Positions 1 through 5,666 of a stretch of 5,708 bases of DNA are shown here, piece after piece. How positions within the stretch are numbered: the stretch's first letter is position 1; each line of letters begins with the position of its first letter. Made by a program: the position numbers and the translations under genes. This DNA is from Metabacillus rhizolycopersici (GTDB lineage: Bacteria; Bacillota; Bacilli; Bacillales; Bacillaceae): positions 1-5,708 of the forward strand of contig NZ_JAIQUM010000146.1 in the NCBI RefSeq assembly GCF_020075705.1, given 5' to 3'. The notes under the pieces are model-generated. The model did no database searches. It saw nothing but the letters and a program-made list of their open reading frames with translations, and had not been told where the DNA came from.

Positions 1-3
1 CCT

Positions 4-240
4 TCACTTTCGTTTACCATACCTATCTTCTCCTAGCAGTTTTCCGGACCATGCACTTGTCCTCTGTTTCTGCATTTCCTCATGCAACCTACATATTTGT
101 TGCCAAATATGCAGTTTCGGATGGAGATCATCTTTGTATCTAGATGAGTAGCGTAAGCTACACTGTGTGAATGCGACTTCTTGTCGCACCATAAAACCAA
201 TTATCGGCATTGAAAGGGGATCTGCTAATAAAAAAGACAA
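4..240 (-). CDS. Doubtful small ORF, 78 codons, unknown function
   Basis: This is an open frame with a TTG start. It sits in the same frame as the Spo0E-like gene and begins 15 bases past that gene's stop. I do not recognise the product. It has no signal peptide or membrane segment. The C-terminal half is basic and rich in K, R, H and Q, and it ends in GEDRYGKRK. No good Shine-Dalgarno sequence precedes the TTG or the internal ATG codons. A possible terminator lies just upstream of it. The first 60 bases are about 45% GC, clearly above the neighbouring genes. Two short hairpins (148-161 and 172-188) fall inside the frame, which would be unusual for a coding sequence. It may be a chance ORF over structured intergenic or repeat DNA, or a gene remnant. 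Confidence 0.2.
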   Translation of the reverse strand: MSFLLADPLSMPIIGFMVRQEVAFTQCSLRYSSRYKDDLHPKLHIWQQICRLHEEMQKQRTSAWSGKLLGEDRYGKRK

Positions 241-243
241 AAG

Positions 244-278
244 AAAAATCCCATATTAAATTGCAATACAGGATTTTT
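244..278 (-). terminator. Possible weak terminator at the end of the transporter-phosphatase operon
   Basis: An 8-bp inverted repeat AAAAATCC / GGATTTTT (244-251 and 271-278) has a 19-base loop that contains the Spo0E-like stop codon. Read on the minus strand, a T-rich run of about 15 bases follows the hairpin. The stem has only two G:C pairs and the loop is long, so it would be a weak terminator. Its position right at the end of the last operon gene is the main argument for it. Confidence 0.3.
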
Positions 279-459
279 GATCAATCTTTTGTATATTATC
301 AATCTTTAATTTTTGATAAATCGTGATGAGCTCGTCTAATTTTTGACTGTAATAAATGGTGTTATAACTATTTAAACCAGTTTCTTTTGAAATTTGGATC
401 AAGTTTTTTTTCATCTGATTGATTCTTCCTTCTAATTTATCGACCTCTGTACATATCAT
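256..459 (-). CDS. Spo0E-family aspartyl-phosphate phosphatase, 67 aa
   Basis: This small cytoplasmic protein belongs to the Spo0E/YisI/YnzD family, which removes phosphate from the sporulation regulator Spo0A~P and so delays sporulation. Two predicted helices (about residues 3-28 and 33-52) form the family's helical hairpin around the turn GLNS. The family signature is present as SQKLDELI (38-45), with the key Ser38, Leu41 and Asp42. The usual Glu in SQELD is Lys40 here. The length of 67 residues is typical. The ATG start at 459 keeps the whole first helix and lies 8 bases after a modest GGGG-containing Shine-Dalgarno sequence. The gene overlaps the end of the transporter gene by 23 bases, so co-transcription and translational coupling are likely. 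Which response regulator it acts on cannot be read from the sequence; Spo0A is expected from the family. Confidence 0.8.
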   Translation of the reverse strand: MICTEVDKLEGRINQMKKNLIQISKETGLNSYNTIYYSQKLDELITIYQKLKIDNIQKIDQKSCIAI

Positions 460-1780
460 CTAAATGCCCCTGATCATCCACTATTATTGTGCTTTTAAGC
501 TCTGTTTCTAAATTTACAGGTTCTTCTTTTGGCTTTCCGCCAATAGTCAACGCAGTAACAGCTGCTATAACTAAAGCTGCTATCATCATGATGAAAGAGG
601 TATTAAATGAACCGCTTGTTTCAATCATGTAACCCATTAGGAATGGAGAGATGAAACCTGCAATAGATCCAAAACAGTTAACTGTCGCTGAACCGGATGC
701 CATAATTTTTGCTGGAAGAGTGTCAACAACCAGCCCCCAAAACCCACCTTGAGCCATGAACATAAAGAATGCTGCAAGACATTGGTAGACGATAACCATA
801 GTTAAAGAGGAAGCTTGGAACATTAAAAATAAAGCTAAGCCACCAGCTAGTGCATTAGGGATAAACACCCATTTTCTATTTCCTTTTACTTTGTCTGATA
901 AATACCCACCAAGAACTACCCCTACTGTACCAACTAAATACGGTAATGCACTATAGATGCCTGTGTCCATAAGAGAAAGACCTTTTTCGTTGATCAGATA
1001 AGAAGGAAGCCAAGATGTAAAGCCCCAGAACGTAATATCAAAGAAGAACCAAATGAGCGACATTTGCCATAAAATAGGTTTTGTTAAGAGTTGTTTAAAA
1101 GATACATCAGATTTCTTTTTCGCTGCAGAATATCCGTCTAAATCTTCATCTAATTCTGCAAGTTCCTCTTTAGTCATTTTGGGGTGATCTTTTGGATTAT
1201 CTTTTAACTTTAACCAAATATAAATTCCGAGGAAAAGACCTGGAATACCCATTACGATAAAGACTACACGCCAGCCAAAAAAACCTATGATCGCTGCTGC
1301 TACAATAGCCGCTAATGCCGGTCCCAGAGTGTTTACTGTTGATTGGATTCCTGTCGCTGTACCGCGTTGCTTACTAGGGAAGTACATAGCGATTCCTTTG
1401 TATGATGCACCAGGTAAACACGCTTCACCTAAACCGAAAACAAAACGAGCCACTAACAAAAGAGGAAAAGAAAAAATAAATCCCGTTAAAGATGTAAAAA
1501 TGGACCACCAAGTAATGGCAATACTCATGACACGACGGAAACCAAATTTATCTGATAACATTCCTCCTGGAATCTGGAACAAGGCGTAACCTGCAAAGAA
1601 TATGCTTAATAGTAATCCTTGAGCTGTTGCATTTAAGTTAAACTCTTCCCCGATAAATGGTAAGGCAATGGTAATAACCATACGATCCAGGAATGAAAAT
1701 AACCAACATAACCATAATACTAATAAAACTGAATAACGTACTTTCCATTTCTTTGGCTTTGCTTGCGACTGATGATTCAT
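437..1780 (-). CDS. MFS transporter, anion:cation symporter (ACS) type, 447 aa
   Basis: This is a 12-helix major facilitator of the cytoplasmic membrane, probably a proton symporter for an organic or sugar acid. The ACS family includes hexuronate, glucarate, galactonate and aromatic-acid carriers. Visible marks are the helix-1 motif FLDRMVI (30-36, with Asp32 and Arg33), loop motif A GGMLSDKFGFRR (72-83), the ACS-like block RFVFGLGEACLPG (112-124), FPSKQRGTATG (134-144), a charged central loop (about 191-230) and a second motif A GGYLSDKVKGNRK (291-303). The C-terminal tail is acidic and longer than needed. I chose the ATG at 1780 because AAGGAGGT lies 6 bases upstream; the frame stays open 25 codons further but without any such signal. 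The gene is followed by and overlaps the Spo0E-like gene, and its own upstream region carries cre-like and LytTR-like sites. The substrate is not determined by the sequence. Confidence 0.93.
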   Translation of the reverse strand: MNHQSQAKPKKWKVRYSVLLVLWLCWLFSFLDRMVITIALPFIGEEFNLNATAQGLLLSIFFAGYALFQIPGGMLSDKFGFRRVMSIAITWWSIFTSLTGFIFSFPLLLVARFVFGLGEACLPGASYKGIAMYFPSKQRGTATGIQSTVNTLGPALAAIVAAAIIGFFGWRVVFIVMGIPGLFLGIYIWLKLKDNPKDHPKMTKEELAELDEDLDGYSAAKKKSDVSFKQLLTKPILWQMSLIWFFFDITFWGFTSWLPSYLINEKGLSLMDTGIYSALPYLVGTVGVVLGGYLSDKVKGNRKWVFIPNALAGGLALFLMFQASSLTMVIVYQCLAAFFMFMAQGGFWGLVVDTLPAKIMASGSATVNCFGSIAGFISPFLMGYMIETSGSFNTSFIMMIAALVIAAVTALTIGGKPKEEPVNLETELKSTIIVDDQGHLDDMYRGR

Positions 1781-1786
1781 TGAAGT

Positions 1787-1794
1787 ACCTCCTT
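1787..1794 (-). promoter_or_regulatory. Strong ribosome binding site that sets the transporter start
   Basis: AAGGAGGT on the minus strand is a full match to the anti-Shine-Dalgarno sequence and lies 6 bases before the ATG at 1780. It rules out the longer reading that would start near 1855. Confidence 0.9.
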
Positions 1795-1824
1795 GAGTAT
1801 TTTCACATAATTTACACCTTTTTA

Positions 1825-1838
1825 TAAAAGCGCTTTCA
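1825..1838. promoter_or_regulatory. cre site (CcpA catabolite repression) in the transporter leader
   Basis: The plus strand reads TAAAAGCGCTTTCA, which matches 13 of 14 positions of the Bacillus cre consensus TGWAARCGYTWNCA, with A for G at position 2. It lies about 45 bases upstream of the transporter start and about 100 bases downstream of the proposed -10. CcpA bound there would act as a roadblock to elongation. This predicts glucose repression of the transporter and of the Spo0E-like gene behind it. Confidence 0.65.
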
Positions 1839-1844
1839 ATCCAG

Positions 1845-1875
1845 AGGATAATCACAAACCCTTACTTATTATCCT
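1845..1875. repeat. 8-bp inverted repeat in the transporter leader
   Basis: AGGATAAT and ATTATCCT form perfect arms (1845-1852 and 1868-1875) around a 15-base spacer. The spacing suits either a dimeric repressor operator or an RNA hairpin. On the minus strand the upstream arm also overlaps a second, competing 6-bp pairing, TCCTTA / TAAGGA. No run of T follows, so it is not an attenuator of the usual kind. Confidence 0.3.
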
Positions 1876-1939
1876 TATTTTCTAAGGAAATCTTCTCTAA
1901 GTTTACTGTCTAGAATATTGTGACTATTCTGTATTTTAG

Positions 1940-1970
1940 ATTATATAAAATCATTTGTACATTTGGTTAA
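1940..1970 (-). promoter_or_regulatory. Candidate sigma-A promoter of the transporter operon
   Basis: The minus strand has a consensus -10, TATAAT (1940-1945). The best -35 is poor: TTAACC at 1965-1970 with a 19-base spacer, and nothing close to TTGACA at 17 bases. A strong -10 without a -35 is typical of activator-dependent promoters and fits the direct repeat just upstream. Transcription would start near 1933, giving a leader of about 150 bases. Confidence 0.45.
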
Positions 1971-1977
1971 ATTAATG

Positions 1978-2008
1978 ACGAAATGTATTTATATTGAACC
2001 GAAACGCT
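1978..2008 (-). promoter_or_regulatory. Candidate LytTR-type binding site: direct repeat with 11-bp spacer
   Basis: On the minus strand AGCGTTTCGG (1999-2008) and TACATTTCGT (1978-1987) share the core CRTTTCG. They are separated by 11 bases, so they lie 21 bases apart, two helical turns on one DNA face. LytTR regulators bind such tandem direct repeats; the E. coli YpdB site, as I recall it, is GGCATTTCAT repeated with an 11-bp spacer. The site ends about 7 bases upstream of the weak -35. The assignment is inference: the repeats agree at only 6 of 10 positions and the DNA is AT-rich. Confidence 0.4.
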
Positions 2009-2012
2009 TTCA
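1999..2012. promoter_or_regulatory. Second, weaker cre-like site overlapping the direct repeat
   Basis: The minus strand reads TGAAAGCGTTTCGG, which matches 12 of 14 cre positions; the last two bases are off. It covers all of the upstream half of the candidate LytTR repeat, so CcpA and the response regulator could exclude each other here. Confidence 0.4.
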
Positions 2013-2056
2013 TTTATATACGAATGGCATCTAATGGATGTTGGATAATGAGAAAA

Positions 2057-2233
2057 GTATGTCGCTTACGCGATAAAAGTAAAAGCGCAAGCGGCCTTGA
2101 ACAAAACTAGGGCAAATAAGACGCTGATGAATAGAAGGTGTTCTTGACCTTTAATTCATCAGCGGCTAGATCTAGGAAAAAGGGGTTTTGTTTTTTCCCT
2201 AAAGGGGCTAGGCACCCGACTTTTCACAAAGTC
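2057..2233. repeat. Structured intergenic element, resembles dispersed Bacillus hairpin repeats
   Basis: This is a GC-richer insert in AT-rich intergenic DNA. It opens with a small hairpin (TCGC-TTAC-GCGA, 2062-2073) and the phrase AAAAGCGCAAGCGGCC, which I recall from intergenic repeats of Bacillus-group genomes. Its core is an 11-bp perfect stem, CGCTGATGAAT / ATTCATCAGCG (2122-2132 and 2154-2164), capped by an inner AAGGT / ACCTT stem and a 7-base loop. It continues with the palindrome CTAGATCTAG (2166-2175), GGGGCTAGGCACCCGAC (2204-2220) and a GACTTT-TCAC-AAAGTC hairpin (2218-2233). No reading frame of note crosses it. The dispersed nature is recalled, not tested. Confidence 0.5.
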
Positions 2234-2299
2234 TGGCTGCTGATGCTGGATATCGAGCACTATCCACAGTACAAGAATTTTATAGTTTTCCGGTAAGCA

Positions 2300-2337
2300 T
2301 TAAAAAACTGACGTAAAATAAAACGTCAGTTTTTTAA
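2300..2337 (-). terminator. Rho-independent terminator of the two-component operon
   Basis: A 15-bp perfect stem has an 8-base AT-only loop. The core is CTGACGT / ACGTCAG flanked by six A and six T, so it can work in both directions. It lies about 70 bases past the stop of the response regulator gene. No plus-strand gene converges on it from the left, so its main job is to end the minus-strand kinase-regulator transcript and separate it from the transporter operon. Confidence 0.9.
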
Positions 2338-2406
2338 AGATAAACCTTTACAATTTTAGTTACGTTCACATTCATTCCATATTCAAAAGTATAATGGTAG
2401 ATTTGG

Positions 2407-3153
2407 TTAAAAGCCTAAGTATTGGCGAACGGTTTTTATATAGGATCGACTAACTGGGGCTTTAGACCCGTCGCGAAAAATTAAATTATAGGTACCGTTA
2501 AACCCTTGTTCTATTTCATTAACATATTCAAGGTTAATAATATATCCACGATGTACTCTTAGGAAAGAAAAATTTTCTAATTTTTGTTCTATTTCATATA
2601 GAAGGGAATCAATTAAGTACTTATCATTTAGTGTTTTTATAAATACTTGGCGATTTTCTGTTCCAATGTACATAATGTTTTGGATATCCACCAATATAAT
2701 TCGTTCATCTTTTACTACCGGAAGCTTATTTATATTTTTGCTCCGCCTTATTTCTTTTACAATCTGTGATTGGTCATCTTCTTTTTTTAATTGATTCCAC
2801 TTTACTACTTTTTCTATTGTATGTTCAATTCTTTTTTCATCAAATGGCTTTAAGATATAATCCACTGCATCAAGCCCAAATGCTTTTACAGCGTACTTTT
2901 CGAAAGCGGTTACAAAAACAATAAAAGGTGGCTTTTTTAATGAACGAAGGTTTTTAGCTAGGTCAATCCCATTTCCTTTTGCTAAATGAATATCTAAAAA
3001 TACAACTTCGGGCTCAAATTGATGGATCTCCGAAATGGCTTTTTGTATTTCATCCGCTTCTCCTACCACCTCTATTTTACTGATTTGAGAAAGTAAATCT
3101 TTAAGGTATTCTCTAGCAAATATCTCATCTTCAACCAAGTAAGCACTTATCAC
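2407..3153 (-). CDS. LytTR-family response regulator, 248 aa
   Basis: This is a cytoplasmic DNA-binding response regulator of the LytR/AgrA/AlgR class. The receiver domain (about 1-120) shows the acidic pair Glu8-Asp9, the phosphoacceptor Asp54 in VFLDIHL, Thr82 and Lys102 in LKPFD. A charged linker leads to the LytTR domain (about 143-246), with FLRVHRGYIINLEYV (197-211) and the C-terminal SRSYIKTVRQYL. I chose the GTG start at 3153: AAAGGTAGG lies 9 bases upstream and the product then begins MISAYLVEDE, the usual distance to the acidic pair. The ATG at 3174 and TTG at 3192 are in frame but lack a Shine-Dalgarno sequence. The gene starts 10 bases after the kinase stop, so the pair is one operon. 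The likely target is the transporter promoter downstream; this is inferred. Confidence 0.93.
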   Translation of the reverse strand: MISAYLVEDEIFAREYLKDLLSQISKIEVVGEADEIQKAISEIHQFEPEVVFLDIHLAKGNGIDLAKNLRSLKKPPFIVFVTAFEKYAVKAFGLDAVDYILKPFDEKRIEHTIEKVVKWNQLKKEDDQSQIVKEIRRSKNINKLPVVKDERIILVDIQNIMYIGTENRQVFIKTLNDKYLIDSLLYEIEQKLENFSFLRVHRGYIINLEYVNEIEQGFNGTYNLIFRDGSKAPVSRSYIKTVRQYLGF

Positions 3154-3162
3154 AATACTTTT

Positions 3163-3171
3163 CCTACCTTT
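3163..3171 (-). promoter_or_regulatory. Ribosome binding site favouring the GTG start of the response regulator
   Basis: AAAGGTAGG on the minus strand overlaps the kinase stop codon TAG and lies 9 bases before the GTG at 3153. The overlap suggests that ribosomes finishing the kinase feed the regulator start. Confidence 0.65.
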
Positions 3172-4915
3172 CATATTGTAGCGGAACAACAATCGTAATG
3201 ATCGTTCCTTTATTAAACTGACTTTTTATAGAAAAAGAAGCTTCTGAACCAAACACTAATGACAGCCTCTCCCTAATATTTTGTATCGCTATCCCAGTCC
3301 CTTTATTTGATGGAGTTGCTTTGTTACTTATGAGTTTCAATCTTTCGTTAGAAATTCCTATACCATTATCCCTAACTGAAATTTTCAAGAAACTTTCTTC
3401 ATTGAATATAGTTATTTCAACAATTTCCTTTTTACATCGTTCTGAAAATCCATGAACAATTGCATTTTCAACTAGAGGTTGAATGATAAAAGGTGGGATC
3501 AATGCCGTTTCAAGACTAGATTGTATAGATGTTTTAAGGGTAAATCGTTCGGGAAATCGTGCTTGTTCTAAAGAGAAATAAGCCATTACACTTTCCATTT
3601 CCTTTTCAATAGGTATTAAAGTCTGGCTTGTTGCACTCGTATTATTACGAAGAAAGGTACTTAATTGAATGAGAAGTTTCCTAGCAAACAAGGGATCTCT
3701 TTTGCAAAGAGCGACAATAACATTAATGGAATTAAAAAGAAAATGAGGATGAATTTGAGCTTGTAATGCTTTTATTTTCGCATTCTGTAGTAATTCCTTA
3801 TGACGCTCAACCTCCCCTATTTCTAACTGTGTGGAAAACAACATGATTAACCCTTCAGCTAATTCCTGTTCCGCTTCATTTAATTTATAAGGTCTTGAAT
3901 AATACATTTTAAAGGTGCCAACAGGCTTTTCCCGAACAAGTAATGGGACGATAATGACCGCTTTTAATGGACGCTTTCTATTTATAGTTTTATACTCGCT
4001 AATAGACTGTAAAGTAACAATTTTTCCTGTTTGAAGTACTTGTTTAACTGCATCTTGATCATTTTCCTGCAGGAAGTGATCATCTTTCTTTCCTTTTCCT
4101 ACATGAGTCAAAACGTTATTTAAATCGGTAATGGCAACAGAATCTGCATTTGTATGAGTAGCTAATATATGGGCAACTTTTTCGCTAGAGTTTTCATTTA
4201 AACCTTTACGAAAAAATGGTAATGTTTTATTTGCGATAAATAAAGCCTTTTGGGTCTGAACTGCTCTTAATTTTTCTTCTTCACGTAACACACTATAGAA
4301 TATTAATGCACAGATCCAAATTCCAATTCCATTAACAATAATGATGGGAAGTCCAGTGAATTTTATTAATAGAACTGCCACTTTATGTGATTCAATAAAT
4401 ACAGGGATTAAAATAATTTGAATGAATAAGATACAAACACTTATCATTAAAATAAGTGAAGGCTGAATCCTTTCTCTATAAGCAATTTTCTGATTGATCC
4501 AACCAGCAATGAATCCACCTAATACTGTAAGAAAAAAAGTTGCCGTATTAATAAATCCACCTAAAAGGTATCGATGCCCTCCTGCAATAATTCCTGCGCC
4601 AAGGCCTACTACGGGGCCGCCAAGAAGACCTCCTATAATAACACCTATATTGCGAGTATCAGCAATTGCTTTAAAAGTTTCCATATTATTATCTAAATAA
4701 TCAAATTGTGTTTTGAAAATATCTGGACGGATAACAATCCCTGTATAATTTCCGATTATCCCGAATAAACCAAAAACAAAAGTCATAACTAATTTACCTT
4801 TCCAGCTTAAACGCTGATAAATCATTTGCCGAAAAAAAGTAAGTCGAGTAATCAAGAATGCAATCGTAACAATCATGCACATTCGCCAAGCCATTTGATA
4901 TATTAGATCCAACAT
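3164..4915 (-). CDS. LytS-like membrane sensor histidine kinase, 583 aa
   Basis: This is the membrane sensor that pairs with the LytTR regulator behind it. The N-terminal part (about 1-210) is a 5TMR-LYT membrane domain, with its Gly-rich signature from GVIIGGLLGG (91-100) through GGHRYLLGGF (112-121). A GAF-like domain follows (about 225-365). The kinase core has the H-box QIHPHFLFNSIN (387-398, phosphoacceptor probably His391), the N-box PFIIQPLVENAIVHG (475-489, Asn484), the G1 box RDNGIGI (515-521) and the G2 box GTGIAIQNIRERL (539-551). All ATP-binding boxes are intact and the length matches LytS, BtsS and YpdA. Relatives respond to external pyruvate or similar carboxylates, so a small carboxylate signal is a fair guess. 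I chose the ATG at 4915 because AGGAGAAG lies 5 bases upstream, in preference to the open frame reaching 4951. I see no convincing promoter in the upstream 250 bases. Confidence 0.94.
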   Translation of the reverse strand: MLDLIYQMAWRMCMIVTIAFLITRLTFFRQMIYQRLSWKGKLVMTFVFGLFGIIGNYTGIVIRPDIFKTQFDYLDNNMETFKAIADTRNIGVIIGGLLGGPVVGLGAGIIAGGHRYLLGGFINTATFFLTVLGGFIAGWINQKIAYRERIQPSLILMISVCILFIQIILIPVFIESHKVAVLLIKFTGLPIIIVNGIGIWICALIFYSVLREEEKLRAVQTQKALFIANKTLPFFRKGLNENSSEKVAHILATHTNADSVAITDLNNVLTHVGKGKKDDHFLQENDQDAVKQVLQTGKIVTLQSISEYKTINRKRPLKAVIIVPLLVREKPVGTFKMYYSRPYKLNEAEQELAEGLIMLFSTQLEIGEVERHKELLQNAKIKALQAQIHPHFLFNSINVIVALCKRDPLFARKLLIQLSTFLRNNTSATSQTLIPIEKEMESVMAYFSLEQARFPERFTLKTSIQSSLETALIPPFIIQPLVENAIVHGFSERCKKEIVEITIFNEESFLKISVRDNGIGISNERLKLISNKATPSNKGTGIAIQNIRERLSLVFGSEASFSIKSQFNKGTIITIVVPLQYER

Positions 4916-4920
4916 TGAAA

Positions 4921-4928
4921 CTTCTCCT
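4921..4928 (-). promoter_or_regulatory. Ribosome binding site of the kinase gene
   Basis: AGGAGAAG on the minus strand lies 5 bases before the ATG at 4915. It decides this start against one 12 codons upstream, which has no such signal. Confidence 0.75.
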
Positions 4929-5304
4929 ATTTTAAAAATTGAGAAAATCACTTTTAAAGATTATTCAATACATCCAATATAATAAATATTTCGATGTGAT
5001 TTACCCGTATATTATTTACCATAACTTGTGAATAACTAACATTAGGTAAAAAACTTCGAATATCTCTCCTACTAAATACGATCTTATTTATTATTTCTTT
5101 TTCTTCATAGTATACATGATTTTTTTCAGTTACTCTAAATTAAAATGATTTTTATTAAAATATGATCAACTATGAACATTGTAAAGTTCGTGGGAGTAAA
5201 TGGACGCTATCAAAATCGTTTGGAAAACGTAAAGAATTAGGACAAACAATTCCATATATTTAAAAAGTTTATTGGATGAAGTGAAAACCGACATCATTGA
5301 TATT
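4929..5304. other. AT-rich intergenic stretch upstream of the kinase gene, no clear gene
   Basis: This stretch must contain the kinase promoter on the minus strand, but I find only weak candidates, such as a TATACT near 5110 with no good -35. A direct repeat GGTAAAT at a 15-base step lies on the minus strand around 4999-5021. On the plus strand a 33-codon ORF (5162-5263, MINYEHCKVRGSKW...) starts with ATG but has no Shine-Dalgarno sequence and resembles nothing I know; it could be a gene remnant. Confidence 0.5.
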
Positions 5305-5359
5305 TGGGTTCTGGTGCAAAAACTATTTGATGGAGACATAGTTTTTGCACCAGAACCCA
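5305..5359. repeat. 22-bp perfect hairpin; arms resemble IS6-family terminal repeats
   Basis: Arms 5305-5326 and 5338-5359 are exact reverse complements around an 11-base loop. Each arm contains GGTTCTGGTGCAAA pointing inward, one base from the IS6-family end GGTTCTGTTGCAAA seen in IS431/IS257. The whole could be two IS6-like ends with the interior lost. Six T follow one base after the right arm (5361-5366), so it may also terminate plus-strand transcription. No matching 8-bp target duplication is visible on the flanks. Confidence 0.6.
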
Positions 5360-5490
5360 CTTTTTTACTCCCTTTCAAACCCTCTTTCCTATTGTTCTAT
5401 CAAAACGTTCGTAAAACTACATACAAAACCCCACGTTTATAAAATATTTTGAGACTTTAACGAACATTAAAATCGATTGATTTTATAAAT

Positions 5491-5527
5491 AAAAAAACCG
5501 TTCGAAAAAGTGTACTTTTTCGAACGG
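5491..5527 (-). terminator. Strong terminator hairpin for minus-strand transcription
   Basis: Two 14-base arms (5498-5511 and 5514-5527, CCGTTCGAAAAAGT and its exact complement) surround a 2-base centre; in practice this gives a 13-bp stem with a TGTA loop. On the minus strand seven T follow directly (5497-5491). It faces leftward, so it would serve a minus-strand gene lying to its right, of which no complete copy is visible here. It also shields the kinase operon from read-through. Confidence 0.75.
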
Positions 5528-5666
5528 GGAATGATATCTTTCTTGAACAACTCTATTTGAACAAAAAAAGATCCATATTATATTTGATATTATCCCCTAC
5601 AAGTAGACAGTGAAAAAAAGACCATTTTACAAGATGGTGTTACACTTAACTTGGAGGGGATTTTTC

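Noticed and set aside
1287..1589. Plus-strand 100-codon ORF
   Set aside because: It is a shadow inside the transporter gene with no ribosome binding site or recognisable domain.
1781..1855. 25-codon N-terminal extension of the transporter
   Set aside because: It has no Shine-Dalgarno sequence, runs through the cre site, and the strong AAGGAGGT is placed for the ATG at 1780.
3154..3192. Longer response regulator from TTG 3192 or ATG 3174
   Set aside because: Neither has a ribosome binding site; the GTG at 3153 does and gives the normal receiver start.
4494..4700. Plus-strand Pro-rich 68-codon ORF
   Set aside because: It is antisense to the Gly-rich membrane domain of the kinase; the prolines are complements of glycine codons.
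5166..5378. Minus-strand 70-codon ORF with a hydrophobic stretch
   Set aside because: It reads straight through the 22-bp hairpin from a TTG start, and nothing in it looks like a known family.
5234..5438. Plus-strand open frame across the same hairpin
   Set aside because: It has no ATG and no ribosome binding site, and the hairpin accounts for part of the apparent coding content.
5543..5564. Direct repeat TTGAACAA at a 14-base step
   Set aside because: It is short and in AT-rich DNA; there is no context to assign a role.
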